Positions 42,670 through 51,641 of a DNA stretch of 64,000 nucleotides are shown here, piece by piece. The notes below the pieces were generated by a model that saw nothing but the letters and a program-made list of their open reading frames with translations, made no database searches and was not told the origin of the DNA. Numbering within the stretch: position 1 is the stretch's first letter; each line of letters begins with the position of its first letter. The stretch spans positions 620,001 through 684,000 of the forward strand of contig NZ_JABBFX010000003.1 of assembly GCF_012927085.1 (NCBI RefSeq), read 5' to 3'. Both the position numbers and the translations under genes were made by a program. Source of the stretch: Ramlibacter agri. GTDB taxonomy: Bacteria; Pseudomonadota; Gammaproteobacteria; Burkholderiales; Burkholderiaceae_C.

Positions 42670-43875
42670 ATGGCCAAAGTCACCGCCCTGCGGACCATCC
42701 GCATCGCCGAACGTCCCAACCTCATCTGGGTGGAGCTCGAAACCGAAGACGGCCGCACCGGCCTGGGTGAATCCTTCCGCGGTGCGCAGGCCGTGGAGGC
42801 CGTGCTGCACGAGACGGTCGCGCCCTGGCTGCTCGGGCGCGATGCCCGCCACATCGAAGCCGTGTCGCGCCAGCTGCTGACGCCTTACCTCGGCTTCCAC
42901 AGCGCCAGCGCCGAAGTGCGCGCGGCCAGCGCGGTCGACCTCGCGCTGTGGGACCTGGCGGGCCAGCGCCAGGGCGAGCCGGTCTACGTGGCCCTGGGCG
43001 GCGGCATGCGCGAGAGCGTCCGCACCTACAACACCTGCGCCGGCTACGCGTACAACACCAGCGGCGGCGTGCGCCGCTCGATCGGCAGCGAAGCCAGCGT
43101 GGGCCCCTACGACGACCAGGTCGCCTTCATGCGCGACGCCGGCGCGCTGGCCGAGAGCCTGCTGTCCGAAGGCTATACGGCCATGAAGATCTGGCCCTTC
43201 GACGACTACGCCACGGCCACCGGCGGCCACATGATCTCGCTGGCCGACCTGAAGGCCGGCCTCGAGCCCTTCCAGAAAGTGCGGCGCGCCGTCGGCGACC
43301 GCATGGAAGTGATGTGCGAGCTGCACAGCCTGTGGAGCAGCCACGCCGCGGCGCGCATCTGCCGCGCGCTGGAAGACGTGGGCGTGTTCTGGGCCGAGGA
43401 CCCGATTGCCAAGATGGACGACGCGCAGTCGCTCGCCGACCTGCGCCGCCAGACGCGCACGCCCATCTGCGGCAGCGAGACCCTGGCCGGCACCGTGCCC
43501 TTCCGCAACCTGCTGGCCGCTGACGCCGTCGACATGGTGATGCTGGACCTGGCCTGGTGCGGCGGCCTCACCGAAGGCCGCAAGATCGCTGCACTGGCGG
43601 AGTCCTATGCGAAGCCGCTGGCACCGCACGACTGCACCGGTCCCGTCACCTTGATGGCGGGCCTGCATCTCGCGCTGCATGCACCCACCGCGATCTTCCA
43701 GGAGGTGGTGCGGGCGACGCTCAGCACCTGGTACCGCGACCTCGTCACGGACCTGCCCGTCATCCGCGAAGGCATGGCGCTGGCGCCGACCGAAGCGGGC
43801 CTGGGCACGCGCCTGCAGCCGGCCGTGAAGCAGCGCGCCGACGCCACCATCCGCACCAGCGGGAAGGCACGATGA
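42670..43875 (+). CDS. Mandelate racemase/muconate-lactonizing enzyme family dehydratase
   Basis: 401 residues, an enolase-superfamily enzyme. The capping domain runs to about 130. In the barrel, AMKIWPFDDY has the first catalytic Lys position, CELHSLWS the first metal ligand (Glu), FWAEDPI the second and ICGSETLAG the third. APHDCTGPVTLMAGLHLA carries the late catalytic His. Most relatives dehydrate sugar acids or related hydroxy acids. With the D-2-hydroxyacid dehydrogenase that overlaps its stop (ATGA) and the Bug protein after that, it likely forms a small acid-sugar pathway. The substrate is unassigned. Confidence 0.88.
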   Translation: MAKVTALRTIRIAERPNLIWVELETEDGRTGLGESFRGAQAVEAVLHETVAPWLLGRDARHIEAVSRQLLTPYLGFHSASAEVRAASAVDLALWDLAGQRQGEPVYVALGGGMRESVRTYNTCAGYAYNTSGGVRRSIGSEASVGPYDDQVAFMRDAGALAESLLSEGYTAMKIWPFDDYATATGGHMISLADLKAGLEPFQKVRRAVGDRMEVMCELHSLWSSHAAARICRALEDVGVFWAEDPIAKMDDAQSLADLRRQTRTPICGSETLAGTVPFRNLLAADAVDMVMLDLAWCGGLTEGRKIAALAESYAKPLAPHDCTGPVTLMAGLHLALHAPTAIFQEVVRATLSTWYRDLVTDLPVIREGMALAPTEAGLGTRLQPAVKQRADATIRTSGKAR

Positions 43876-44813
43876 AAGTCACCGTCGCCGGCCAGCACGT
43901 GCCTTACGTGCCGCTGCTGCAGAAGCTGCTGGGCGACGCCTTCCGCGTCGAAGGCATCACTTCGTTGCCCGCCACCGGCCCCATGGAGACTGACGTCCTC
44001 GTCACGACGCGCCTGAGCGCCGACGAAGCGAGCCGGCTGCGGTGCCAGCTGCTGCAGGCACCGGGCGCGGGCATGGACGCGATCGCACTTGCTGCGATCC
44101 CGAAGGACACCCGCGTCTGCAACGTCTACGAGCACGAGATCCCGATCGCCGAGTTCGTCTGCCACGCAGTCCTGGAGCAGGCCATCTTCCAGCAACCGAC
44201 GCCGCCCATGGATGCGGCGCACTGGCCGCGCGCCTACCTCGAGCGCCCCTTCCACGACGAGGCGCTCGGCAAGCGGGCCGCGATCGTCGGCTTCGGCGCC
44301 ATCGGCCGCGCCACGGCGGCGCGCCTGCGCGCGCTGGGCCTGCATGTGACGGCGGTGACGCGGCGCGCGCTGCCGGAAGAGGGCGCCGACGCCGTCCACC
44401 CGGTGAGCGAGCTAGCGAGCCTGCTGCCGCAGGTTGATGTTCTCGTGCTGTGCTGCCCGCTCAACGAGCAAACCCGCGGCATGCTCGGCGAGCGCGAGCT
44501 CGCGGCGATGAAGCCGGACGCGCTGTTGATCAACGTGGGCCGCGCGCCGCTGGTGCAGGAACAGCCCTTGTTCGACGCGCTGCAGGCTGGCCGCATCGGC
44601 CGCGCCGTGCTCGACGTCTGGTACCACTATCCGGCGGCCGGCCAGCAGGAACTGGCGCCGGCCTCGCTTCCTTTCCACACGCTGCCGAATGCGCGCTGCA
44701 CGCCGCACATCTCGGGCTGGACGCACGGACTCCTGGCGCGGCGCTATGCCTTCATGGCCCGCAACATCGAGCGCCTGCGCACCGGGCAGCCCCTGCAGAA
44801 CGTCGTGCAATGA
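43872..44813 (+). CDS. D-2-hydroxyacid dehydrogenase (glyoxylate/hydroxypyruvate reductase-like)
   Basis: 313 residues. The Rossmann motif AIVGFGAIGRATAARLRALG is followed by VTRRAL, where basic residues suggest NADPH use. LINVGRAPLVQEQPLF contains the substrate Arg, and TPHISGW the catalytic His. The N-terminal catalytic domain is shorter and less typical than in PGDH, and EHEIPIAEFVCHAVL replaces the common NA..VAE sequence. Probably acts on a 2-keto or 2-hydroxy acid formed by the adjacent dehydratase. Confidence 0.83.
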   Translation: MKVTVAGQHVPYVPLLQKLLGDAFRVEGITSLPATGPMETDVLVTTRLSADEASRLRCQLLQAPGAGMDAIALAAIPKDTRVCNVYEHEIPIAEFVCHAVLEQAIFQQPTPPMDAAHWPRAYLERPFHDEALGKRAAIVGFGAIGRATAARLRALGLHVTAVTRRALPEEGADAVHPVSELASLLPQVDVLVLCCPLNEQTRGMLGERELAAMKPDALLINVGRAPLVQEQPLFDALQAGRIGRAVLDVWYHYPAAGQQELAPASLPFHTLPNARCTPHISGWTHGLLARRYAFMARNIERLRTGQPLQNVVQ

Positions 44814-44832
44814 ATCCATTCGAGGAGACAAC

Positions 44833-45804
44833 ATGAGCCTGAGCCGCCGCACCTTCCTGCAAGCCAGTTCCGCCGCGCTGGTCGCCAATCCCGCATTCGC
44901 CGCCGGCGCCTGGCCCACCAAGCCGCTGAAGATCCTGATCCCCTTCGCGCCGGGTGGCACCTCGGACGTCATCGCGCGCCTGATCAGCAAGCCGCTCGGC
45001 GAATTGCTCGGCACCACCGTCATCATCGAGAACAAGACCGGCGCCAACGGCATCATCGCGGCGCAGGCCACGGTGACGGCGACCGACGAACACACCATCA
45101 TGCTCACCGACATGAGCTCGCTGGCGATCAGCCCGCTGGTGACCAAGGAGATGCCGTACAAGCAGGCGGACCTGAAGGGCGCGACCCTGCTCGCCTATTC
45201 GCCGCACCTGCTGGTGGCGAACCCTTCGGTGCAGGCCGCCAACATGAAGGAGCTGGTCGCCCTGTCGAAGACCCGGCCGATGAACGTGTCCTCCGCCGGC
45301 TCGGGCTCGGCCAACCACCTCGGCGTGGTCGACATCGCCTTGAACAGCGGCCTCAAGTGGCAGCACGTGCCCTTCCGCGGCGGCGCCGCGGCGCTGTCCG
45401 ACACGATGGCCGGCAACACGCAGCTGTGCCTGAACGGCATGCTCGCCACCATGCCGATGGTGCAGAGCGGCCGGCTGAAGGTGATCGGCGTGTCCAAGCG
45501 CACGCGCACCGCGCTGCTGCCCAACGTGCCGACGATCGCGGAGCAGGGCGTGAAGGACTTCGAATCGGGCACCTACCAGGGCGTGGCCATTCCCGCTTCG
45601 ATGCCCAAGGCCAACGCGGAGAAGCTGTCGGCGGCGCTGATCCAGGTGATCCGCGCGCCCGAGCTGCGTGCCCGCCTCACCGAAGCGGGCGCGGAGGTGA
45701 TGACCTCCACGCCGCAGGAGACCAACGACTTCCTCGCCCGCGAAGCGAAGCGCTGGGCCGGCGTGATCCAGCGGGCCGGCACCCAGCTCGAAGGAAACGT
45801 CTAG
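44833..45804 (+). CDS. Bug family solute-binding protein, Tat-like signal
   Basis: 323 residues. The signal begins SRRTFLQASSAALVANPAFA; the SRRTFL motif resembles a twin-arginine signal, as in several Bug proteins here. The usual APDGYT motif is replaced by TATDEHTIML, a clear divergence near the ligand loop, while VPFRGGAAALSDTMAGNTQLC keeps the second-lobe loop. Third gene of the dehydratase unit, followed by a terminator. Confidence 0.88.
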   Translation: MSLSRRTFLQASSAALVANPAFAAGAWPTKPLKILIPFAPGGTSDVIARLISKPLGELLGTTVIIENKTGANGIIAAQATVTATDEHTIMLTDMSSLAISPLVTKEMPYKQADLKGATLLAYSPHLLVANPSVQAANMKELVALSKTRPMNVSSAGSGSANHLGVVDIALNSGLKWQHVPFRGGAAALSDTMAGNTQLCLNGMLATMPMVQSGRLKVIGVSKRTRTALLPNVPTIAEQGVKDFESGTYQGVAIPASMPKANAEKLSAALIQVIRAPELRARLTEAGAEVMTSTPQETNDFLAREAKRWAGVIQRAGTQLEGNV

Positions 45805-45835
45805 GCTGGGTTCGGCGCGAGCCGACCCCAGCTTT
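45805..45835 (+). terminator. Terminator between convergent operons
   Basis: GCTGGGTTCGGC (45805-45816), a GCGA loop, and GCCGACCCCAGC (45821-45832) form a 12-bp stem with one mismatch, followed by TTT. It starts right after the stop of the Bug gene and ends 9 bp before the stop of the leftward isochorismatase-fold gene; it could also serve that direction. Confidence 0.65.
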
Positions 45836-45843
45836 CCCTGCGC

Positions 45844-46428
45844 TCAACCGAGCGCGGCGATCACTTCCTCGGTCGTGCGCTGGCGGCCGATGCGCGGGAA
45901 GGTGTACTTCAGCGTGTTGGCGTGCGCCTCGGCCGAGGTCGCCGTCATCGCGTCCGTCGCGAACACCTGGTCGTAGCCGCGCTCGAAGGCGTCGCGTGCG
46001 GTCGACTCGACACCCACGTTGGTGGAGATGCCGGCCAGCACGATGGTCTTGATGCCGCGGCGGCGCAGCTGCAGGTCCAGGTCGGTACCGTAGAAGGCGC
46101 CCCACTGGCGCTTCATCACGCGCAGGTCGGACGGCTGCGCGTCCAGGTCCGCGACCACCTGCGACCAGTCGGCGGGACGATTCGCCGGGGCGGGCGCGGC
46201 GGTGTCCAGCTTGGGAGCCAGCGCGTCCTTGCCGTCGGCGGAGCTGCCGACCGTGACCAGCACCACCGGCGCCTGCGCGGCGCGGAAGGCCTGGGCCAGC
46301 TTCTTCGCGTGGGCGACGACCTGGCTGCTGGGGTTGGGTTCGGTCTTCATCGCGACGATGCCGTTCTGCAGGTCGATGAGGACGAGGGCGGTGGTCTTGG
46401 GGTCCAGCTTCAGTTCAGGGGTGCTCAT
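45844..46428 (-). CDS. Isochorismatase-fold hydrolase lacking the nucleophilic Cys
   Basis: 194 residues. ALVLIDLQNGIV has the catalytic Asp and MKRQWGAFYGTDLD the Lys region of cysteine hydrolases. At the nucleophile position the sequence is GISTNVGVESTARDAF: Gly stands where nicotinamidase-like enzymes have Cys (TNVCVESTARDA). EntB-type isochorismatases also lack that Cys, so activity is not excluded, but amidase chemistry is unlikely. Last gene of the seven-gene leftward operon, 36 bp after a Bug gene. Confidence 0.82.
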   Translation of the reverse strand: MSTPELKLDPKTTALVLIDLQNGIVAMKTEPNPSSQVVAHAKKLAQAFRAAQAPVVLVTVGSSADGKDALAPKLDTAAPAPANRPADWSQVVADLDAQPSDLRVMKRQWGAFYGTDLDLQLRRRGIKTIVLAGISTNVGVESTARDAFERGYDQVFATDAMTATSAEAHANTLKYTFPRIGRQRTTEEVIAALG

Positions 46429-46464
46429 GGTTCTCTACTTCAGGGGGAAAAAATCGGGATGGCA

Positions 46465-47442
46465 TCACTCGAGCTTGATGCCGCTTTGCTTGACGAAGGC
46501 CGTCCACTTCGCATTCTCCTTCTGCATCAGGGCGGCGAAGTCCTCGGGCGTCTTGCTCGTGCTGGGGTCGGCGCCCCAGGTCTTCCATTGCTCGCGCACT
46601 TCGGGCGCCTGCATCACGGTGCTGACTTCCTGGTGCAGGCGCGCCAGCACGGGCGCGGGCGTGCCGGCCGGTGCGACGACGCCGTACCAGGGGTTCACTT
46701 CGTAGCCAGGCAGCCCGCCTTCGGCGACGGCAGGAATCTGCGGCGCGGCGGCCGTGCGCTGCAGGCTCGTGACGGCGAGCGGCCGCATCTTGCCGGTGGT
46801 GGTGAGCGGCAGCGTCGTGGGCAGGCCGCCGAAAGCCAGCTGCACGCGCCCGGCCGAGACGTCGACCAATGCTTCGGTGATGCCGCGGTAAGGCACGTGC
46901 AGCATCTCGACGCCGGCCGTGTGCGCGAACAGCGCGGCGGCCAGGTGCGTCAGGCTGCCGTTGCCGGAACTGCCGTAGGAGAGCTTGCCGGGGTTCGCCT
47001 TGGCGTAGGCGATGAGTTCCGGCACGCTCTTCACCGGCAGGCTGCCGCTGACCACCAGCAGCAGCGGGAAGCTGCCGACGATGGTGACCGGCGCGAAATC
47101 CTTCAGGTTGTCCGCCGGCGTGCGGCCGCCGAAGCTGGTCGGCACGTACATCGACGAGGCGTTCACGAGCAGCGTGTAGCCGTCGGCCGGCGCGGTGGCC
47201 ACGGCCTGCGCGCCGATGGTGAGGCCCGCGCCCGGCTTGTTCTCGATGACGAAGGGCTGGCCGGTGGACTGCTGCAGCTTCACGCTGAGGTAGCGCGCCA
47301 GCGTGCTCGCCGGGCCGCCGGGGCTGTAGGGCACGACGAAGCGCACGGGATGGTCCGGGTACTGCGCGCGGGCGAGCAGGGGCAGGGCGGACAGCGCGGG
47401 CGCGGCGGCGGCCGCGAGCAGGGATCTGCGCGAGAACTGCAT
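46465..47442 (-). CDS. Bug family solute-binding protein, Tat-like signal
   Basis: 325 residues. Signal QFSRRSLLAAAAAPALSALPLLARA, then YPDHPVRFVVPYSPGGPAS, ATAPADGYTLLV, and VPYRGITEALVDVSAGRVQ. PGGPAST has no Asp at the place where many Bug proteins have one. It follows another Bug gene by 5 bp in the leftward operon; the pair are not near-identical, so they probably bind different ligands. Confidence 0.9.
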   Translation of the reverse strand: MQFSRRSLLAAAAAPALSALPLLARAQYPDHPVRFVVPYSPGGPASTLARYLSVKLQQSTGQPFVIENKPGAGLTIGAQAVATAPADGYTLLVNASSMYVPTSFGGRTPADNLKDFAPVTIVGSFPLLLVVSGSLPVKSVPELIAYAKANPGKLSYGSSGNGSLTHLAAALFAHTAGVEMLHVPYRGITEALVDVSAGRVQLAFGGLPTTLPLTTTGKMRPLAVTSLQRTAAAPQIPAVAEGGLPGYEVNPWYGVVAPAGTPAPVLARLHQEVSTVMQAPEVREQWKTWGADPSTSKTPEDFAALMQKENAKWTAFVKQSGIKLE

Positions 47443-47447
47443 GGGGT

Positions 47448-48404
47448 TCACTCCGACTCGATGTGGGCTTCCTTCACCACCTTGCCCCAGCGGGCAAGTT
47501 CGGCGGCGAGGAAGGCGTTGTAGCTTTCGGGCGTGCCGGCCATGGGCTCCACGCCACCGGCCAGCAACTGGTCCTTCAAGTCCGTCTGCGTCAGCACGCG
47601 GGTCAGCGCCGCGTGCAGCTTGTCGACGACGGGCCGCGGCGTCTTCGCCGGTGCCAGCAGTGCGTACCAGTTGCCGGCGGTGAGCGCTGGCAGGCCTTGC
47701 TCCGCCGCAGTCGGCACGTCGGGCAGCAGCGGGTTGCGCTTCTCGCTGGTGATGGCGATCGCGCGCAGCTTGCCGTCCTTCACGCGCGGGTAGAGCACCG
47801 GCAGGTCGATCGCCATCGCGTCGACCATGCCGGCCAGCAGCTCCGTCATGCCTTGCGCGACCGCCTTGTAGGGGATGTAGCGCACCTCGGCGCCGGAACT
47901 GCGCTTGAACAGCTCGAACACCACGCGGGTCGAGCCGCCGGTGCCGACGGTGGCGAAGGTCAGGCTGTCCGGCTTGGCCCTGGATGCGGCAACCAGTTCG
48001 GGCAGCGTCTTCGCCGGCACGTCCGGCTTCACGACGAACAGGATCGGCGTGGTCGCGATGGTGGAGATGCCGACGAAGCTGCTGGTCGCGTTGTAGGGCA
48101 GCTTGGGATAGGTCAGGCTGTTCAGCACCAGCGGCGTGAGGCCGGCGAGCAGCAGCGTGTAGCCGTCGGGCGCCGCCTTCGCGACGTAGTCGCTGCCGAT
48201 GATGCCGTTGGCGCCGGCCTTGTTCTCCACGATCACCGGCTGGCCCAGCGCTTCGGTCAGCCTGGGCTGCAGCTGGCGCGCGAGGATGTCCCAGGCGCCG
48301 CCGGGCGCGTAGCCGACCACCAGGTGGATCGGCTTCGAAGGATAGTCCTGGGCGTGCGCGGCGCCCAGGACCGTGGCAAGCAGCAGTGCTGCCCTCAACT
48401 TCAT
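47448..48404 (-). CDS. Bug family solute-binding protein
   Basis: 318 residues with a short signal (KLRAALLLATVLGAAHA), then [32 protein letters not shown] and IPYKAVAQGMTELLAGMVD. The ATG overlaps the stop of the CoxG-like gene by 4 bp. The VVGY/GNWYALLAPAKTPRPVVDKLH pattern closely resembles the Bug protein at 60018-60995 in the facing operon, suggesting duplication within the island. Confidence 0.9.
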   Translation of the reverse strand: MKLRAALLLATVLGAAHAQDYPSKPIHLVVGYAPGGAWDILARQLQPRLTEALGQPVIVENKAGANGIIGSDYVAKAAPDGYTLLLAGLTPLVLNSLTYPKLPYNATSSFVGISTIATTPILFVVKPDVPAKTLPELVAASRAKPDSLTFATVGTGGSTRVVFELFKRSSGAEVRYIPYKAVAQGMTELLAGMVDAMAIDLPVLYPRVKDGKLRAIAITSEKRNPLLPDVPTAAEQGLPALTAGNWYALLAPAKTPRPVVDKLHAALTRVLTQTDLKDQLLAGGVEPMAGTPESYNAFLAAELARWGKVVKEAHIESE

Positions 48405-48982
48405 GCCTGTCTCCTTTTGGTTCTCGTGAAGAAGCCCTTGATGACCAGCCAGAGCAGCTGTCCGGCGGACAGGGCGGCCGGGGCGGGATCGGATGGCACG
48501 ACGGCGGCCGCTGCGGGGACAACTTCAGGCGCTGCACTGCTGAATTGCTCGGCAAGCTTCTTCGCGAACATCTCCATCAATGCCTGCGTCACGGCGACGC
48601 CACCCGTGCGTGCGAAGTCGGCCAGCACGCCACCGAGTTCGGCGTCGGACACCAGCGTGACGCGGCTGCCGCCCGCAGCATCAGGCGCAACCGCGTACTG
48701 CACGTGCACTTCGGCCGGTGCGGCCATGCGCATGTCCGCCGCGCCGCGCACGTCCAGCGTGCCGCGCCGCGCCGGCAGGTCGACGGCGTTGCGGATCTTG
48801 CCCTTGAAGCGGATCTTCTTGGGCCCGAAAGCCACGACCATGGAGCCGAGCCAGTTGCCTTCGGCGTCGCGGCCGTCGACGCTGGCACCCGGCATGCAGG
48901 GCACCATGCGTTCGACGTCGGCAAAGGCGGCCAATACATCCGCGGCCGCGCCGGGGACGGTGAATTCGCCTTCGAAACGCAT
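48401..48982 (-). CDS. CoxG/SRPBCC family protein with C-terminal hydrophobic tail
   Basis: 193 residues. The SRPBCC (START-like) fold is indicated by MRFEGEFTVPGAAADVLAAF, MVPCMPGASVDG and GKIRFKGKIRN-like strands. The tail SAGQLLWLVIKGFFTRTKRR resembles the membrane-binding end of CoxG, which in carboxydotrophs recruits CO dehydrogenase to the membrane. No molybdenum hydroxylase genes are present, so here it may instead bind a ligand or tether one of the operon's enzymes. It follows the ThDP-enzyme gene by 2 bp. Confidence 0.8.
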   Translation of the reverse strand: MRFEGEFTVPGAAADVLAAFADVERMVPCMPGASVDGRDAEGNWLGSMVVAFGPKKIRFKGKIRNAVDLPARRGTLDVRGAADMRMAAPAEVHVQYAVAPDAAGGSRVTLVSDAELGGVLADFARTGGVAVTQALMEMFAKKLAEQFSSAAPEVVPAAAAVVPSDPAPAALSAGQLLWLVIKGFFTRTKRRQA

Positions 48983-48984
48983 GA

Positions 48985-50664
48985 TCAGCGCTCCGCCGCC
49001 AGCGGCCGCAGCAGCGGTGCCTGGTTGGGCACGCCGAAATGCAGCTTGGAGTAGGGGTCGCTCACCGTGGTGGGGGAGACCTGTGCATCGACGATGAACA
49101 GGCCGCCCTTCTTCAGCCCCTGCTGGATGGCCGTGCCGACTTCGCCGACGGAGGTCGCGCGCGCGCCGTCGCCGCCGAAGGCGCGCGCGAGCGCCACGAA
49201 GTCGGCCTGCTCCCATTGGGCGTGGCTGGGGTCGAAGCCCTTCGCTTTCAGTTTGTGCACTTCGGCGCCGAAGCCGTTGTCGTTCCAGACCACGACGACC
49301 ATGGACAGCTTGAAGCGCTGGATGGTGAACAGCTCCTGCAGGTTCATCAGCATGGCGCCGTCGCCTTCGATCACCACCTGCGGCCGGCCGGGATTCGCCT
49401 TCGCGATGCCGATCGCCAGCGGGATCGTCTGGCCGATGGCGCCGAACTGGTAGGAGAAACGCAGCTCCGCGCCCTCCGGCAGCGGCATGTACATGGCCGG
49501 GAAGGCCCAGAAGTGGCAGTTGCCACAGGTCACCAGGCTGTTGCGGGGCAGGGCGGCGCCGATGGCGTGCGCCAGCTGGCGCGGGTCGATGCCGTCGCTG
49601 GCCCTGGCGAATTCGTGCGGGGGCGCAGCGAGGATGGCGCGCGTGTCCTTGTCGCGAAAACCGGTCCTCGCCACCTTGCGTTCACGCAGGCGCTGCACGA
49701 GCAGGGCCACCGTCTTCTTCGCGTCGCCATGGACGTACAGGCCGGGGAAGGGCCCGATCTCCGCCTGCAGCGGATGGCTGTCGATGCGCGCCACCTCCGC
49801 TATGGGGAACAACATTCCGCCCTCGGAGGTGTAGTAGCCCAGCTCGGCGCCCACGCCCAGCACGAAGTCGGCGTCGCCCAGCAGGCGCTCGGTGGGTTCG
49901 CTGGAAAAGGCGCCGCTGATGCCGACGTCGTACTCCTCGCCGCTGAAGAAGCCCTTGGCCTGCAGCGAAGTGGCCAGCAACGCGCCGAGCTGCTCGCCCA
50001 GGGCCAGGATCTCCGGCTTCGCCTGCGCCTTCATCGCGCCGATACCGGCGACGATCACGGGCCATTCGGCGGCTTCGAGCTTCTCGATCAGCGTGTTCAT
50101 CACGTCATCGGACGGCACGCCGGCTGGCAGCGGTAAATACTCAGTGGAGGGGCGGTAGTTGAAGTCCCAATCGAAGGCGCGCTCCTGCAGCGCGACGTCG
50201 ATGTTCAGGACGACCGGCGTGCGCTGCACGCGCGCGATGTAGAAAGCCTCGGCCATTTCCGCCGCCAGGTTCTCCGGCGTCGTCACGTCCACGAGCCTGG
50301 CGCCGCAGGCTTCCACGAAGGGACGCGGATCCAGCCGCTGCGTGGCGTAGCGCGCGCCGCGGCGGGTCTGGCCGATGAACAGCACCAGGGCCGAGCGGTT
50401 GCGCACCGCAATGGTCAGCGAGGTCGCCACCTGCGTGAGCCCGGGCCCGTGCGTGACGGTGGCCACGCCGACCCTGCCGGTCGCGCGGTGGTAGCCATCC
50501 GCCATGGCCAGCGCCGCCTGCTCGTGGCCGGAAGACACGATGTCGACCTGGCCGTCCTTGACCAGCGTGGCCCAGAGCGACATGTTGCCGTCGCCCATCA
50601 GGCCGAACATCTGGTCGACGCCTTCGGCGATGAGGCCGGCGGCGACTGCTTCGTACACTTTCAT
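48985..50664 (-). CDS. Thiamine diphosphate-dependent enzyme (acetolactate synthase-like)
   Basis: 559 residues in the usual three domains: PYR domain with the cofactor-activating Glu in SSGHEQAALAMADGY (near residue 47), a central domain (about 190-320), and the PP domain with GDGAMLMNLQELFT...VVWNDN, the Mg/ThDP motif. The family includes acetolactate synthase, benzoylformate decarboxylase and 2-hydroxyacyl-CoA lyase; this protein lacks a clear subfamily signature. It probably decarboxylates or carboligates a 2-keto acid. The start overlaps the upstream dehydrogenase gene by 4 bp. Confidence 0.87.
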   Translation of the reverse strand: MKVYEAVAAGLIAEGVDQMFGLMGDGNMSLWATLVKDGQVDIVSSGHEQAALAMADGYHRATGRVGVATVTHGPGLTQVATSLTIAVRNRSALVLFIGQTRRGARYATQRLDPRPFVEACGARLVDVTTPENLAAEMAEAFYIARVQRTPVVLNIDVALQERAFDWDFNYRPSTEYLPLPAGVPSDDVMNTLIEKLEAAEWPVIVAGIGAMKAQAKPEILALGEQLGALLATSLQAKGFFSGEEYDVGISGAFSSEPTERLLGDADFVLGVGAELGYYTSEGGMLFPIAEVARIDSHPLQAEIGPFPGLYVHGDAKKTVALLVQRLRERKVARTGFRDKDTRAILAAPPHEFARASDGIDPRQLAHAIGAALPRNSLVTCGNCHFWAFPAMYMPLPEGAELRFSYQFGAIGQTIPLAIGIAKANPGRPQVVIEGDGAMLMNLQELFTIQRFKLSMVVVVWNDNGFGAEVHKLKAKGFDPSHAQWEQADFVALARAFGGDGARATSVGEVGTAIQQGLKKGGLFIVDAQVSPTTVSDPYSKLHFGVPNQAPLLRPLAAER

Positions 50665-51641
50665 GGCTTTGTCTCGGGAATGGTTGTTGGTTCGACCACG
50701 CGGATGGGGGTGCCGCAGAGCCAGGCCTCCAGGCATTCCACGGTGGCGGCATAGAAGGCACGCAGCGACTCCTCCACCGTGTAGCCGAGGTGCGGTGTGA
50801 GGATGGCGTTGTCGAGGCGGCGGAACGGGTGATCGGCCGGCAGCGGCTCGTGCTCGAACACGTCGAGGCCGGCACCCGCGATCAGGCGGTTTTGCAAGGC
50901 GTGCAGCAGCGCCGCTTCGTCCACGAGGCCGGCGCGCGCCGTGTTCACCAGGCAGGCGCCGGGCTTCATCAGCGCCAGCTCGCGGGCCGCGATGGTGTGG
51001 CGGCTGCGCTCGCCCAGCACCAGGTGCAGGCTCACGTAGTCGCTGCGCGCGAGCAGTTCGTCCTTGGCGGCCCAGGTCGCACCGGCGGCGGCTGCTTCTT
51101 CGGGCGTGAGGCGCGAGCTCCAGGCCAGCACCTCCATGCCGAAGGCGCGGGCGATGGGCACCATGCAGCGGCCGATGCGTCCCAGCCCGAGCAGGCCCAG
51201 GGTCTTGCCGCGCAGCACGCTGCCGGCGTGCAGCTGCCACGCGCCTTGCTTCATGCCCGCGGCAGATTGCGGAATCTTGCGTGCGAGCGACAGGATCAGG
51301 CCCCAGGCCAGCTCCGGCGTCGCATGCAGGCCCTCGCCCTTGTTGGGAGCGCGGGTGACGAGGATGCCGCGCTGGGCGGCGGCCGCCAGGTCCAGCGTGC
51401 GGTGCTCGAAGCCGGTGACCACGATCAGCTTCAGGCGCGGCAGGCGGTCGATGAGGCTCGCCGGCATGGCCATGCGTTCGCGCAGGTGGCAGACGGCGTC
51501 GAAATCGGCCAGCTCGCGCACGGCTTCTTCCTCGCCCAGGTGGCGGTCGAAGACCGTGACTTCCGCTTGCTGCTGCACGCGCGACCAGTCCGCCAGGCGC
51601 TGCGACAGCTGCAGGTAGTCGTCGAGAACGGCTATGCGCAT
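50661..51641 (-). CDS. D-2-hydroxyacid dehydrogenase family protein
   Basis: 326 residues. GLLGLGRIGRCMVPIARAFG is the NAD fold; VNTARAGLVDEAALLHAL supplies Arg, LDVFEHEPLP the Glu and TPHLGY the His of the catalytic triad. It overlaps the aconitase-family gene by 10 bp. In this operon it could interconvert a 2-hydroxy acid and the 2-keto acid used by the neighbouring ThDP enzyme. Confidence 0.87.
   Translation of the reverse strand: MRIAVLDDYLQLSQRLADWSRVQQQAEVTVFDRHLGEEEAVRELADFDAVCHLRERMAMPASLIDRLPRLKLIVVTGFEHRTLDLAAAAQRGILVTRAPNKGEGLHATPELAWGLILSLARKIPQSAAGMKQGAWQLHAGSVLRGKTLGLLGLGRIGRCMVPIARAFGMEVLAWSSRLTPEEAAAAGATWAAKDELLARSDYVSLHLVLGERSRHTIAARELALMKPGACLVNTARAGLVDEAALLHALQNRLIAGAGLDVFEHEPLPADHPFRRLDNAILTPHLGYTVEESLRAFYAATVECLEAWLCGTPIRVVEPTTIPETKP

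Noticed and set aside
48401..48982. Evidence for an aerobic CO dehydrogenase cluster from the CoxG-like gene
   Set aside because: No coxM/coxS/coxL molybdenum hydroxylase subunits or maturation genes lie nearby; the cox genes at 27867-32868 encode cytochrome oxidase.
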